A DNA stretch of 64,000 nt, taken from JAZKHE01 sp040385525 (GTDB lineage Bacteria > Bacteroidota > Bacteroidia > UBA4408). Location of the stretch: assembly GCA_040385525.1 (NCBI GenBank), contig JAZKHE010000002.1, positions 62,001 through 126,000 on the forward strand. Reading direction: 5' to 3'. Positions 25,948-35,009 of the stretch are shown here, one piece after another; position 1 is the stretch's first letter, and each line of letters begins with the position of its first letter. A program made the translations under genes and the position numbers. The notes under the pieces were generated by a model, which was not told the DNA's origin, did not search any database, and saw nothing but the letters and a program-made list of their open reading frames with translations.

Positions 25948-27060
25948 TTGTTTAGTTTAAAATATAAAGTAATCCTTTGCTATTTAGTTTTACTAAGTAG
26001 TAAAGGACTTTTTGCACAAACTAATTTAGTACTAAATTCAAGCTTTGAAGAGTATATTTCGTGTCCAAATTTTTATGAATGGAAAATAGATTCCGCCAAA
26101 TATTGTTATAGCCCCACAAGTAGGCAAATGGGCGGTAATAAAGTAAGTGCTAGCTATTTTAACGATGCTTGCCGAACAGTAGATTGGCGTTGCAATTGTT
26201 ATACCAGTAATTGGGGCTACCAAGTGCCTCGTACTGGCAATGCCCATGCGGGTATTTATACGTATTGGGATGCTGATTATATTAATTGGCCCGATAGAAA
26301 CTCTTTACAATACAGATGGGAAAATCCCTTTTGGTCGTCAGATGCTGATAGTACCTATCGAGAATACATTGGTATGCAATTGAGTGAGCCACTTAAAAAA
26401 GACCATTTGTATAAGGTTAGCTTGTATGTTAGTACATCTTACGAAGCAGATGTTGCTCTCGCAGTGCACAACATAGGTGTTTATTTTAGCGCAAACAAAA
26501 TAGAAAACGCACCCAAACCCGGCGGTATGGGTAGGTTATACTATAAACCCCAAATAGAAAACACAAAAGCACAAGTAGCGTTAACAGATAGCGCTGCTTG
26601 GCAACTAATAGGTGGCGAGTTTGTAGCACAAGGTGGTGAGCAGTATTTAGTAATAGGAAATTTTAGGTCAACTTTTGAAACAGAACTAACAGAGCGCTCG
26701 CACAGAATAACAGACGAAGGACCAGTAACTGATAACAACGATGCTTGTTTTACCTTTGTAGATGATGTAAGTGTAGAGTTAATAGCCGATGTAACGGGTG
26801 TTGCGGAGCAAAACCCTAGCACAAAAGGGATACTAATTTTACCAAATCCCAATAATGGCAATTTTATAATTAAAAGCGAGAATAATCTTAGCTATATAAA
26901 AATAGTAGATTTAAGCGGAAGATTGGTTTACGAGCAAAAAACCAATTCGCAGCAAGTAGAGTTAAGCAACATAAATTTAAGTAAGGGCGTTTATATTTTA
27001 CACACAAAAGATTCAGAACAAAAAGAGCAAATAAGCAAACTGTTTATTTCAAACGAATAA
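25948..27060 (+). CDS. Secreted T9SS type A protein with NPSFE-type N-terminal domain
   Basis: A 370-aa protein starting at TTG 25948, one base after the previous stop. A signal peptide ends at GLFAQ (residue about 24). The central 260 residues start TNLVLNSSFEEYISCPNF and include YREYIGMQL, GVYFSANKI, FVAQGGEQYLVIGNF and VDDVSVE. The C-terminal 75 residues are a type A sorting domain (LILPNPNNGNFII; VDLSGRLVYEQ; LSKGVYILHT). The N-terminal domain is clearly paralogous to the gene at 40286-41734. The product should be exported by Sec and then T9SS to the cell surface. Ligand is unknown. Confidence 0.8.
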   Translation: MFSLKYKVILCYLVLLSSKGLFAQTNLVLNSSFEEYISCPNFYEWKIDSAKYCYSPTSRQMGGNKVSASYFNDACRTVDWRCNCYTSNWGYQVPRTGNAHAGIYTYWDADYINWPDRNSLQYRWENPFWSSDADSTYREYIGMQLSEPLKKDHLYKVSLYVSTSYEADVALAVHNIGVYFSANKIENAPKPGGMGRLYYKPQIENTKAQVALTDSAAWQLIGGEFVAQGGEQYLVIGNFRSTFETELTERSHRITDEGPVTDNNDACFTFVDDVSVELIADVTGVAEQNPSTKGILILPNPNNGNFIIKSENNLSYIKIVDLSGRLVYEQKTNSQQVELSNINLSKGVYILHTKDSEQKEQISKLFISNE

Positions 27061-27082
27061 ATCACACATAGTTTATCCTTAT

Positions 27083-27204
27083 GAGCGTAGCGAAGAATCT
27101 CCGCCCCAATGGTCTTTGCGAGGCATAGCCTGTCCCGCGTTTTCGGGAAAGCAAACTATGGCGTAGAGCTAACACGCATCCATTAGATTCCTTCGTTCCT
27201 CGCA
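27083..27204. repeat. Dispersed palindromic repeat of the CGAAGAATCT / AGATTCCTTCG type
   Basis: The ends GCGTAGCGAAGAATCT (27085-27100) and AGATTCCTTCGTTCCTCGC (27185-27203) are imperfect inverted copies. In between lies GAGGCATAGCCTGTCCCGCG with a local palindrome. The composition is GC-richer than the surroundings. From memory it resembles a very common Bacteroidota interspersed repeat. It occupies most of the 280-bp gap before sucA. Confidence 0.6.
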
Positions 27205-27305
27205 AATTAAAGAAGGTTTTTTGGTTTTAGATGGCACTACCATTACAATTTCTTACAAAAAACAATAAAACCACAATAAAAGCGCCCCATAATTCAATAA
27301 AATTG

Positions 27306-27313
27306 TAAATTTG
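27306..27313 (+). promoter_or_regulatory. Candidate sucA -7 element
   Basis: TAAATTTG (27306-27313) matches TAnnTTTG and lies 27 bp before the sucA ATG. The -33 side is not clear. Confidence 0.4.
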
Positions 27314-27340
27314 TTTTTCGTTAAATTAAACTAAAGGCTA

Positions 27341-30067
27341 ATGGACAAATTTTCCTATCTCGGAAACGCTGATACAGGCGCAATAGAACAACTTTTTAAT
27401 CAATATAAAAACGACCCTAACTCGGTTGATATTTCGTGGAAAAAGTTTTTTGAAGGTTTTGAGTTTGCTAAAGCCAATTACGAAGATGGCGGAGCAATTC
27501 CAGAAAACGTAAGCAAAGAGTTTAAGGTAATAAACTTAATAAACGAATACCGTAAAACGGGGCATTTGTTTACCGAAACAAATCCGGTAAGAGAGCGCCG
27601 AAAATACACACCAACGCTTGATGTAGAAAACTTTGGTTTAGTTGCTGCCGATTTAGAAACGGAGTTTCAGGCTGGCGATTTTATTGGAATTGGTAAAGCA
27701 AAATTATCAGTAATTGTGGCGCATTTAAAGCAAACCTATTGCAAATCGATAGGTATTGAGTATATGCACATTCGCCGCCCGGATATTATTGAGTGGTTTC
27801 AACAAAAAATGGAAACCACTAAAAACAAACCTAATTTTAATTTAGACGAAAAAACCGAAATACTAACCAAGCTTAACCAAGCAGTTGGTTTTGAGAATTT
27901 TTTACACACAAAATTCGTTGGTCAAAAACGTTTTTCTTTAGAGGGAGCAGAAGCAATAATACCTGCATTAGATACTATTATTGAGTATGGTGCCGATATG
28001 GGTATTGAAGATTTTGTTTTGGGAATGGCGCACCGCGGGCGTTTAAGTGTGTTAGCAAACATTTTAAACAAAGCGTACAAAGATATTTTTACAGAGTTTG
28101 AAGGTCGTCCGTCTGAAGATGCTTTATACGAAGGAGACGTAAAATACCACATGGGTTATTCTAGCGATCAGGTTACTTTTCGTGGAAAAAAAGTACATAC
28201 TAGTTTAACACCAAACCCGTCTCACCTTGAAGCTGTAAACCCTGTTGTAGTTGGTATTACAAGAGCTAAGGCCGATCAAAAACACGCAGGTAATTATCAA
28301 AAAGTTTGTCCTATTTCAATTCATGGAGATGCTGCTGTGGCTGGACAAGGCATAATTTACGAAGTATTACAAATGAGTATGTTAGATGGCTACAAAGTAG
28401 GCGGAACAATTCATTTGGTAATAAACAATCAAGTTGGTTTTACTACAAATTATACCGATGCTCGCTCAAGCACTTATTGTACAGATATTGCAAAAGTGGT
28501 ATTGGCACCTATTTTTCATGTAAATGGAGATGATGCAGAAGCAGTGGTGTTAGCCTGTAAAATGGCAGTGGAATATCGCCAAAAATACGAGCGCGATGTG
28601 TTTATTGATGTGTTGTGTTACCGTAAATATGGTCATAACGAAGGAGATGAGCCGCGTTTTACACAACCATTATTATACAAAGCCATTGCAGCACATCCTA
28701 ATCCGTTAGAGATTTATAGTAAACAATTAATAGATGAAGGCTCTATAACGGCTGATGCCGCAAAACAATTACAACAAAATTTTAAAAATTTATTGCAAGA
28801 AAAATTAGACGAAGCCAAACAAACAGAAAAAGCAAAAATAACTTCGTTTTTAAATGGAACTTGGAATGGTTTGCGAATGGCAAAATCAGAAGATTTTGAA
28901 AAATCGCCAGCAACAAATATTAGCAAAAATAAATTTTTAGAATTAGCAAAAAGCACCACTACACTTCCTGCCGACAAAAAGTTTTTTAATAAAACAGAAA
29001 AAACATTTAAAGACAGAAAAGAAATGATTGCCAGCGATAAATATGATTGGGCAATGGGAGAGTTGTTGGCTTACGCATCGTTAATGGACGAAGGACACTG
29101 GGTGCGTTTTAGCGGACAAGATGTAGAACGAGGAACATTTTCGCATCGCCACGCAGTAATTAAATTAGAAGATAGTGAAGAAGAATATGTGCCTTTAAAT
29201 AACATATCTGATAAGCAAGGAAAATTTGAAATTTATAACTCTTTGCTTTCGGAGTACGCAGTGTTAGGATTTGAATATGGTTATGCATTTGCAGCGCCTA
29301 ACTCTCTAACCATATGGGAAGCTCAGTTTGGAGATTTCTTTAACGGAGCTCAAATTATTATTGACCAATTTATTTCTTCTGCAGAAGCAAAATGGAGACG
29401 TATGAATGGTATGGTAATGTTGTTGCCACACGGTTACGAAGGTCAAGGTCCAGAGCATTCTAGCGCACGTATGGAACGATTTTTACAAATGTGTGCCGAT
29501 TACAACTGGCAAATTATAAATGCTACAACGCCAGCAAATCAGTTTCACGCATTGCGTCGTCAGTTAAAAAGAGATTTCCGTAAACCATTGCTTTGTTTCA
29601 CGCCAAAAAAATTATTGCGTTACCCAAGTTGTGTTTCGTCAATTACCGATTTTACAGAAGGTGGTTTTAAAGAGGTGTTAGACGATACTTTAGCAGATGT
29701 AAAAAACATAAAACGAGTAGCTTTTTGTACAGGAAAAGTTTATTACGACATTATTGAAACACGCGAAAAAGAAGGCGTTAACGATTTAGCGGTTATTCGT
29801 ATTGAGCAATTATATCCTTTTCCAGCAACGCAAATAAATGCTTTGGTAGAAAAATATAAAAACGCAAAAGAATATTTGTGGGTGCAAGAAGAGTCGGAAA
29901 ATATGGGTGCTTATGCGTTTGTAATGAAAAAATTATTGCATCTTAATTTAAAATATGTGGGTAGAAATGAAAGCGCAAGTCCTGCAACAGGCTTTTCAAA
30001 AACGCATGCAGCACAACACGAAATGCTTATGAATAAATTGTTTCAAAAAGCAGCGGTAACTAAGTAA
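27341..30067 (+). CDS. sucA: 2-oxoglutarate dehydrogenase E1 component
   Basis: A 908-aa thiamine-diphosphate E1 that decarboxylates 2-oxoglutarate in the TCA cycle and passes the succinyl group to the E2 encoded next door. The N-terminus (FSYLGNADTGAIEQLFNQYKNDPNSVDISWKKFFEGFEF) is the E2/E3-binding helix typical of OdhA/SucA. GMAHRGRLSVLANI and NPSHLEAVNPVVVG form the active-site region. GDAAVAGQGIIYEVLQMS and VINNQVGFTT form the ThDP pocket. The C-terminal transketolase-like half ends QEESENMGAYAFV. The gap to sucB is 28 bp. Confidence 0.97.
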   Translation: MDKFSYLGNADTGAIEQLFNQYKNDPNSVDISWKKFFEGFEFAKANYEDGGAIPENVSKEFKVINLINEYRKTGHLFTETNPVRERRKYTPTLDVENFGLVAADLETEFQAGDFIGIGKAKLSVIVAHLKQTYCKSIGIEYMHIRRPDIIEWFQQKMETTKNKPNFNLDEKTEILTKLNQAVGFENFLHTKFVGQKRFSLEGAEAIIPALDTIIEYGADMGIEDFVLGMAHRGRLSVLANILNKAYKDIFTEFEGRPSEDALYEGDVKYHMGYSSDQVTFRGKKVHTSLTPNPSHLEAVNPVVVGITRAKADQKHAGNYQKVCPISIHGDAAVAGQGIIYEVLQMSMLDGYKVGGTIHLVINNQVGFTTNYTDARSSTYCTDIAKVVLAPIFHVNGDDAEAVVLACKMAVEYRQKYERDVFIDVLCYRKYGHNEGDEPRFTQPLLYKAIAAHPNPLEIYSKQLIDEGSITADAAKQLQQNFKNLLQEKLDEAKQTEKAKITSFLNGTWNGLRMAKSEDFEKSPATNISKNKFLELAKSTTTLPADKKFFNKTEKTFKDRKEMIASDKYDWAMGELLAYASLMDEGHWVRFSGQDVERGTFSHRHAVIKLEDSEEEYVPLNNISDKQGKFEIYNSLLSEYAVLGFEYGYAFAAPNSLTIWEAQFGDFFNGAQIIIDQFISSAEAKWRRMNGMVMLLPHGYEGQGPEHSSARMERFLQMCADYNWQIINATTPANQFHALRRQLKRDFRKPLLCFTPKKLLRYPSCVSSITDFTEGGFKEVLDDTLADVKNIKRVAFCTGKVYYDIIETREKEGVNDLAVIRIEQLYPFPATQINALVEKYKNAKEYLWVQEESENMGAYAFVMKKLLHLNLKYVGRNESASPATGFSKTHAAQHEMLMNKLFQKAAVTK

Positions 30068-30095
30068 TTATACAAAATATTAAAAAATAAAACTC

Positions 30096-31334
30096 ATGGC
30101 AATAGTAGAAATTAAAGTTCCAAGTCCAGGCGAATCAATTACAGAAGTTCAAATAGCGAATTGGTTAAAAAAAGATGGCGATTATGTGGAGAAAGACGAA
30201 GAGCTTGCCGAAATAGATTCAGACAAAGCAACTTTAACAGTAAATGCTGAAGAAAGCGGAGCTGTAAAAATTGTTCGTCAAGCTGGAGACACAGTTAAAG
30301 TTGGCGAAATAATTTGTACAATTGATACATCAGTTAAAGGTGAATCAAAACCAAAAACAGAAGCGCCAAAAGCTGAGGCTAAACCCGCAACAAAGGTTGA
30401 AGCTGCTGCTCCAGCAAAACAAGAATCAACATCATACGCAGCAGGAACACCATCTCCAGCAGCTAAAAAAATGATGGATGAAAAAGGTATTCCTGCAAAT
30501 AAAGTTGCCGCAAGTGGTAAAGACGGACGCATTACTAAAGCCGATGTTTTAAATGCGATGAGCGCAGGCTTTGATACTAGCGCAGCTGCGGGTTGGGGCG
30601 GAACACGCGATATTGATCGTCAAAAAATGACATCATTACGCAAAAAAATCGCACAACGTTTAGTTGCCGTTAAACAAGAAACTGCAATGCTAACTACGTT
30701 TAACGAAGTGGACATGAGTGCTGCAATGGCAATGCGTGCAAAATATAAAGATGTTTTTAAAGAAAAACACGGCGTTAATTTAGGTTTTATGTCGTTGTTT
30801 ACAAAAGCAGTTACTGAGGCTTTAAATTTATTTCCTGCAGTAAATGCAATGATTGATGGCGATGAAATTGTTTATCATAAATACGCCGACATAGGCATTG
30901 CCGTTAGTGCTCCAAAAGGTTTAATGGTGCCAGTTGTGCGTAATGCAGAGCAAATGAGTTTAGCACAAATTGAAAGCGAAATTAAAAACTTGGCATTAAA
31001 AGCACGAGATGGTAAATTAACTATTGATGAAATGACGGGCGGAACATTTACAGTTACAAATGGTGGTGTGTTTGGAAGTATGATGAGTACACCAATTATT
31101 AATCCTCCGCAAAGTGCAATTTTAGGAATGCACAACATTGTAGATAGACCAATTGCTTTTAACGGACAAGTTGTAATTCGCCCCATGATGTATTTAGCTT
31201 TATCATACGATCATAGAATTATTGATGGCAGAGAAAGTGTTGGCTTTTTAGTTAAAGTAAAAGAGATGATAGAAAATCCACAAAAAATGCTGTTTGGTGC
31301 TAAAGATCCAGCAGAAGTTTTATTGGGTTTATAA
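30096..31334 (+). CDS. sucB: Dihydrolipoyllysine-residue succinyltransferase (2-oxoglutarate dehydrogenase E2)
   Basis: A 412-aa E2. Lipoyl domain residues 1-80 with the lipoylated Lys44 in EIDSDKATLTV. An Ala/Pro/Lys-rich hinge follows, then the peripheral subunit-binding domain (PSPAAKKMMDEKGIPANKVAASGKDGRITKADVL, residues about 115-155) and the catalytic acyltransferase domain with SYDHRIIDG (His373, Asp377). It forms the core of the complex with SucA. The shared E3 (lpd) is not in the window. Confidence 0.97.
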   Translation: MAIVEIKVPSPGESITEVQIANWLKKDGDYVEKDEELAEIDSDKATLTVNAEESGAVKIVRQAGDTVKVGEIICTIDTSVKGESKPKTEAPKAEAKPATKVEAAAPAKQESTSYAAGTPSPAAKKMMDEKGIPANKVAASGKDGRITKADVLNAMSAGFDTSAAAGWGGTRDIDRQKMTSLRKKIAQRLVAVKQETAMLTTFNEVDMSAAMAMRAKYKDVFKEKHGVNLGFMSLFTKAVTEALNLFPAVNAMIDGDEIVYHKYADIGIAVSAPKGLMVPVVRNAEQMSLAQIESEIKNLALKARDGKLTIDEMTGGTFTVTNGGVFGSMMSTPIINPPQSAILGMHNIVDRPIAFNGQVVIRPMMYLALSYDHRIIDGRESVGFLVKVKEMIENPQKMLFGAKDPAEVLLGL

Positions 31335-31367
31335 ATTATTATTAAAATAATAAGATAAATTATTTAA

Positions 31368-31402
31368 CAAGGCGCAACTCAAACTGCGCCTTGTTTTGTT
31401 TT
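31368..31402 (+). terminator. Terminator after sucAB
   Basis: Perfect stem CAAGGCGCA (31368-31376) / TGCGCCTTG (31385-31393) with an 8-nt loop, followed by TTTTGTTTT. Confidence 0.9.
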
Positions 31403-31476
31403 AACTTTTTTTACCAAAAATAACACCAATAAAAAACAACAAGTATCGTTTAACTCACAAACTAAGAATTCTTAAA

Positions 31477-32928
31477 ATGAAAAAAAACGATTACCTATTA
31501 CTAATAGCAACTGCTGCTTACAGCATTTTGTTTTATAAACAAAACGCGGGTATTAATTTTCTGCTTTTTAATTTAATTTTTATTGCAGTGCTTGCCGCTA
31601 AAAACCAAGCTGTTATTAAATCGAAAAAATGGTGGTGGGCAGCAACAATGTGTATTATAAGTTCTGTATTTGTGTTTGTTCACTCAAGTATATTAAGCGT
31701 TTTTGCAAACATAGTAGGTTTGCTTTTAGTTTCTGCATTAACTTTTAACGCAACAACTTCTAGCCTGTTTTCGTTGGCGTTTAGTGGTTTTTCTGTAGCT
31801 GCTTCCGTAGTGTTTATTTTGTTTGATTGGATTAAACGCTTCGAAACAAAATCAGAAGTAAAGAAAAGCAACAGTGGTTATAAAATTGCTGGTGTAATAT
31901 TGGTTTTTATTTTGAGTATTATGTTTTTTAATATGTACAAAGACTCAAACCCTTTGTTTGCCGAAAACACAAAGTGGATTAATCTCGATTTTATAAGTTT
32001 TAAATGGATTGGATTTACAATTTTAGGTTTTATTTTATTGTATGGTTTGTTTCACCACAGAACCATTCCTCAAATAGAAGAATGGGAAAATAAATTGAGT
32101 ATTACTAATTCTGAAAATTTAAATTCTGAAAAAGCAAATCGATATGAAGCCGAGCGCTTTGCAGGCGTTTTATTGTTTTTGTTGTTAAACGCAATGTTGT
32201 TGATTTTAAATTTTGGAGATGTGTTTGCATTGTATTTTGGAGGCGGTTTACCACAAGGCGTTTCGCACTCCGATTTTGTTCACTCGGGTGTAAGCGCAAT
32301 TATTTTATCAATAATAATTGCGGTTGGTTTAATGATGTTTCTATATCGTAATGAGTTTAGCACAATTAAAAACAATAAAATTCTTACGCTGTTGTTGTAC
32401 GTTTGGATTATTCAAAATGTAATAATGCTTTCTTCAACAGTTGTTCGCAACAATCTTTATATTGAGGAATTTAATTTAACATACAGACGAATTGGTGTAT
32501 ATATTTGGCTTTTACTTTCGGCAATTGGGCTTGTGGTTACATTTTTAAAAATACTTAAAAAGAAAAGTAATTGGTATTTAATTAAAATAAATTTCGCTGC
32601 TTGCATAACCGTTTTAACGCTTAGCTCTTGTATAAACTGGGATAAATCAATCACAAAATTTAACTTAAATAACAAGCCCATTAGCGAAATAGATTTTAAT
32701 TATTTGCTTTCTTTATCAGATACCAACATACCCGAATTACTGGAGGTTTATCGCTCAAACGATTTATCAGCAATTGGAAGAAACAAATACCAAAGCTGGT
32801 ATTATTCTGATTTTAATGAAACCTTAAATAGAAAAATAACAAACTATTTAGCCCACAGGGTTGATAGTTGGAAAAGTTTTGATTTAAGAGACAGAGAAAT
32901 TTATAGCAGCATTTACAAGCAAAAATAA
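31477..32928 (+). CDS. DUF4173 domain-containing membrane protein
   Basis: A 483-aa polytopic protein with about 10-12 hydrophobic segments. The region SSTVVRNNLYIEEFNLTYRRIGVYIWLLLSAIGL is the DUF4173 hallmark as I know it, here located around residues 312-350. The soluble C-terminus (from KFNLNNKPISEIDFNYLLSL) has no assigned domain. Some members are encoded near regulators, but here it stands alone between the suc terminator and the Nfu gene. Function is unknown. Confidence 0.78.
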   Translation: MKKNDYLLLIATAAYSILFYKQNAGINFLLFNLIFIAVLAAKNQAVIKSKKWWWAATMCIISSVFVFVHSSILSVFANIVGLLLVSALTFNATTSSLFSLAFSGFSVAASVVFILFDWIKRFETKSEVKKSNSGYKIAGVILVFILSIMFFNMYKDSNPLFAENTKWINLDFISFKWIGFTILGFILLYGLFHHRTIPQIEEWENKLSITNSENLNSEKANRYEAERFAGVLLFLLLNAMLLILNFGDVFALYFGGGLPQGVSHSDFVHSGVSAIILSIIIAVGLMMFLYRNEFSTIKNNKILTLLLYVWIIQNVIMLSSTVVRNNLYIEEFNLTYRRIGVYIWLLLSAIGLVVTFLKILKKKSNWYLIKINFAACITVLTLSSCINWDKSITKFNLNNKPISEIDFNYLLSLSDTNIPELLEVYRSNDLSAIGRNKYQSWYYSDFNETLNRKITNYLAHRVDSWKSFDLRDREIYSSIYKQK

Positions 32929-32950
32929 TTTCGCTCAACTTAAAAATGAG

Positions 32951-32958
32951 TAACTTTG
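32951..32958 (+). promoter_or_regulatory. Candidate -7 element of the Nfu-SanA operon
   Basis: TAACTTTG (32951-32958) matches TAnnTTTG, 21 bp before ATG 32980. Confidence 0.4.
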
Positions 32959-32979
32959 CATTAAAGATTTATTAAAAAA

Positions 32980-33582
32980 ATGGACACAATTAAAACAATA
33001 GTAACCGTATATACTGAATCAACACCTAATCCAAACACATTAAAGTTTGTTTGCGATAAACCTTTAATTGTTGGCACAGCAATTGAGTTTACAGATAAAG
33101 ACCAAACTAAAAATTCGCCATTAGCACAAAGTTTATTTAATTTTCCATTTGTAAAAAGCGTTTTTTTTGCCGCTAACTTTGTTACTATCACCAAGACAGA
33201 GAACGTTAGTTGGAATGATATTGCAAGCGAATTACGTTATTTTATTACAACGTATTTAAACGAAGGAAGACAAGTGCTTAGCGAAAAAATTGTAACGCAC
33301 AAATCAGCAATAGTTGATGATTCGGTTGAAGCAAAAGAAACTTTAACTTCTGAAATAGACATTAAAATTGTAGAAATTTTAGACCAGTACATTCGTCCTG
33401 CCGTTGAAGGTGATGGAGGTGATATTGCTTTTAAATCGTTTAAAGATGGTGTCGTTACAGTTCAACTAAAAGGTTCTTGTAGCGGTTGTCCATCATCTAC
33501 CATGACTTTAAAAATGGGAATTGAAGGCTTGCTAAAACGCATGATACCAGAAGTTAAAGAGGTAGTTCAAGAAGCTCTTTAA
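32980..33582 (+). CDS. NifU family Fe-S scaffold/carrier protein (Nfu)
   Basis: A 200-aa Fe-S carrier with an N-terminal Nfu scaffold domain (YTESTPNPNTLKFVCDKPL, SVFFAANFVTITK) and a C-terminal NifU-like domain (IRPAVEGDGGDIAFK). The [4Fe-4S]-ligating Cys167 and Cys170 are in GSCSGCPSS. This layout is that of NfuA/Nfu1, which hands clusters to enzymes such as lipoate synthase. The stop shares one base with the next ATG. Confidence 0.93.
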   Translation: MDTIKTIVTVYTESTPNPNTLKFVCDKPLIVGTAIEFTDKDQTKNSPLAQSLFNFPFVKSVFFAANFVTITKTENVSWNDIASELRYFITTYLNEGRQVLSEKIVTHKSAIVDDSVEAKETLTSEIDIKIVEILDQYIRPAVEGDGGDIAFKSFKDGVVTVQLKGSCSGCPSSTMTLKMGIEGLLKRMIPEVKEVVQEAL

Positions 33583-34241
33583 TGTTTGCACAAAACAAAA
33601 AACGTTTAAAAAAGTGGGCCGCAATAGTTTTTGTTGTGCTCTTTGTTTTTTTTGCAACAATTTTGTTGTGCGATTATGCTGTAGATAAATTTGCGAAGCA
33701 ATATGTTTATAGTTCGGTTGCAGATTTGCCCTACAACAAAGTAGGGTTGCTTTTAGGGACTTCTAAAAACGCCACTTTTGGCGGTGTAAATTATTATTTT
33801 GAATACAGAATAGAAGCAGCAGAGCAACTTTTTAAAACAAAAAAAATTCAGTATTTAATTATTAGTGGCGATAATAGCACCGATAACTACAATGAACCGC
33901 GTGATATGAAAATTGAATTGGTAAACAGAGGAATAGCTGATAGTTTAATAATATTAGATTACGCTGGCTTTAGAACGTTCGATTCTATGGTGCGTTGTAA
34001 AGAAGTTTTTGGGCAAGATAGTGTAACAGTTATTTCGCAAGCGTTTCATAACGAACGAGCTGTTTTTATTGCGCACAAAAATGGTTTGTACGCTGTTGGT
34101 TACAATGCAAAAGATGTTGGGCAATACGGAGGTTTAAAAACAAAATTACGCGAAGTATTTGCTCGTGTAAAAGTTGTGTTAGATGTGTATATCCTTAATC
34201 AAAAACCAAAATTTTTAGGAAGTAAAGTTGAGGTGGGATAA
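33582..34241 (+). CDS. ElyC/SanA/YdcF family protein (DUF218)
   Basis: A 219-aa protein with one N-terminal membrane helix (residues about 12-32) and a DUF218 domain. Motifs include VGLLLGTSKNATFGGVNYYFEYRIEAAEQLF, LIISGDNSTDNYNEPRDMKIEL, and VTVISQAFHNERAVFIA. SanA-type members act in envelope barrier function and vancomycin resistance in E. coli, with the exact reaction uncertain. It begins on the last base of the Nfu stop, so it is translationally coupled. Confidence 0.88.
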   Translation: MFAQNKKRLKKWAAIVFVVLFVFFATILLCDYAVDKFAKQYVYSSVADLPYNKVGLLLGTSKNATFGGVNYYFEYRIEAAEQLFKTKKIQYLIISGDNSTDNYNEPRDMKIELVNRGIADSLIILDYAGFRTFDSMVRCKEVFGQDSVTVISQAFHNERAVFIAHKNGLYAVGYNAKDVGQYGGLKTKLREVFARVKVVLDVYILNQKPKFLGSKVEVG

Positions 34242-34275
34242 ATTTTTTCTTTCCAAAAACGCATTGTTTTTAAGC

Positions 34276-34932
34276 TTATTCTTGCGTTGCGTTTTCAACA
34301 GAAGTTATTTCTTTTTCTTCTTCTGGTTTTTCGGCAAAGTATTTTTTCTGATTTAAAATTAAAAAACCAACACCAAACGAAATAGACATATCTGCTAAAT
34401 TAAACACTGGGCGAAAAAACTCAAAATCTTCGCCACCCCAAATTGGGAACCACGTTGGAAAATGTCCTTGAATGATTGGAAAGTAAAACATATCTACCAC
34501 TTTGCCATGTAAAAGCGATGCGTAGCCTCCGTCTGCTGGTAAAAACGAAGCAACTTGTCCATAACTATCATCAAACAATATTCCGTAAAACATAGAGTCG
34601 ATGAGGTTACCCATTGCTCCTGCAAAAATCAAAGCGATACAAATAATAAAGCCAGTTAATTCTTTCTTTTTTACAATGGAGTATAAATAATAACCCAAAC
34701 CAGATATAGCTATAGTTCTAAATAAACTAAGAATTAATTTGCCCGTTTCGCCGCCTAACTCCATTCCAAAAGCCATTCCGTTGTTTTCTGTAAAATGTAA
34801 AATAAACCAATCGCCTGCTACATGAATTTCTTCACCCAACATAAAACTAGTTTTTACAATTACTTTAATTAACTGATCAAAAAATAGAACAGAGAGAACA
34901 ATTACAAGCGGATTTTTTAAGTACTTCAGCAT
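34276..34932 (-). CDS. lspA: Lipoprotein signal peptidase (signal peptidase II)
   Basis: A 218-aa aspartyl protease that cleaves prolipoprotein signal peptides in the inner membrane. Four membrane helices are visible. The two catalytic aspartates are in GAMGNLIDSMFYG and FRPVFNLADMSIS. NNGMAFGMEL is the conserved FVPVLLRYNTGAAFS-type segment. A 40-residue insertion between the motifs and a Glu-rich C-terminal tail make it longer than E. coli LspA (164 aa), as is common in Bacteroidota. It follows the DksA-like gene, separated by a hairpin. Confidence 0.95.
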   Translation of the reverse strand: MLKYLKNPLVIVLSVLFFDQLIKVIVKTSFMLGEEIHVAGDWFILHFTENNGMAFGMELGGETGKLILSLFRTIAISGLGYYLYSIVKKKELTGFIICIALIFAGAMGNLIDSMFYGILFDDSYGQVASFLPADGGYASLLHGKVVDMFYFPIIQGHFPTWFPIWGGEDFEFFRPVFNLADMSISFGVGFLILNQKKYFAEKPEEEKEITSVENATQE

Positions 34933-34946
34933 AAAAATGGGTATAA

Positions 34947-34990
34947 AACAAAAAGATATCTTAACGTATAAAGTTAAAATATCTTTTGTT
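34947..34990 (-). terminator. Long imperfect hairpin between the H1/DksA gene and lspA
   Basis: Arms AACAAAAAGATATCTTAAC (34947-34965) and GTTAAAATATCTTTTGTT (34973-34990) pair over about 17 bp with one bulge and one wobble. On the minus strand it ends in a T-rich arm and TTTT. It could terminate the ileS-DksA transcript or act as a partial attenuator before lspA. Confidence 0.55.
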
Positions 34991-35009
34991 TACAAAGGGT
35001 TAATTTTTG

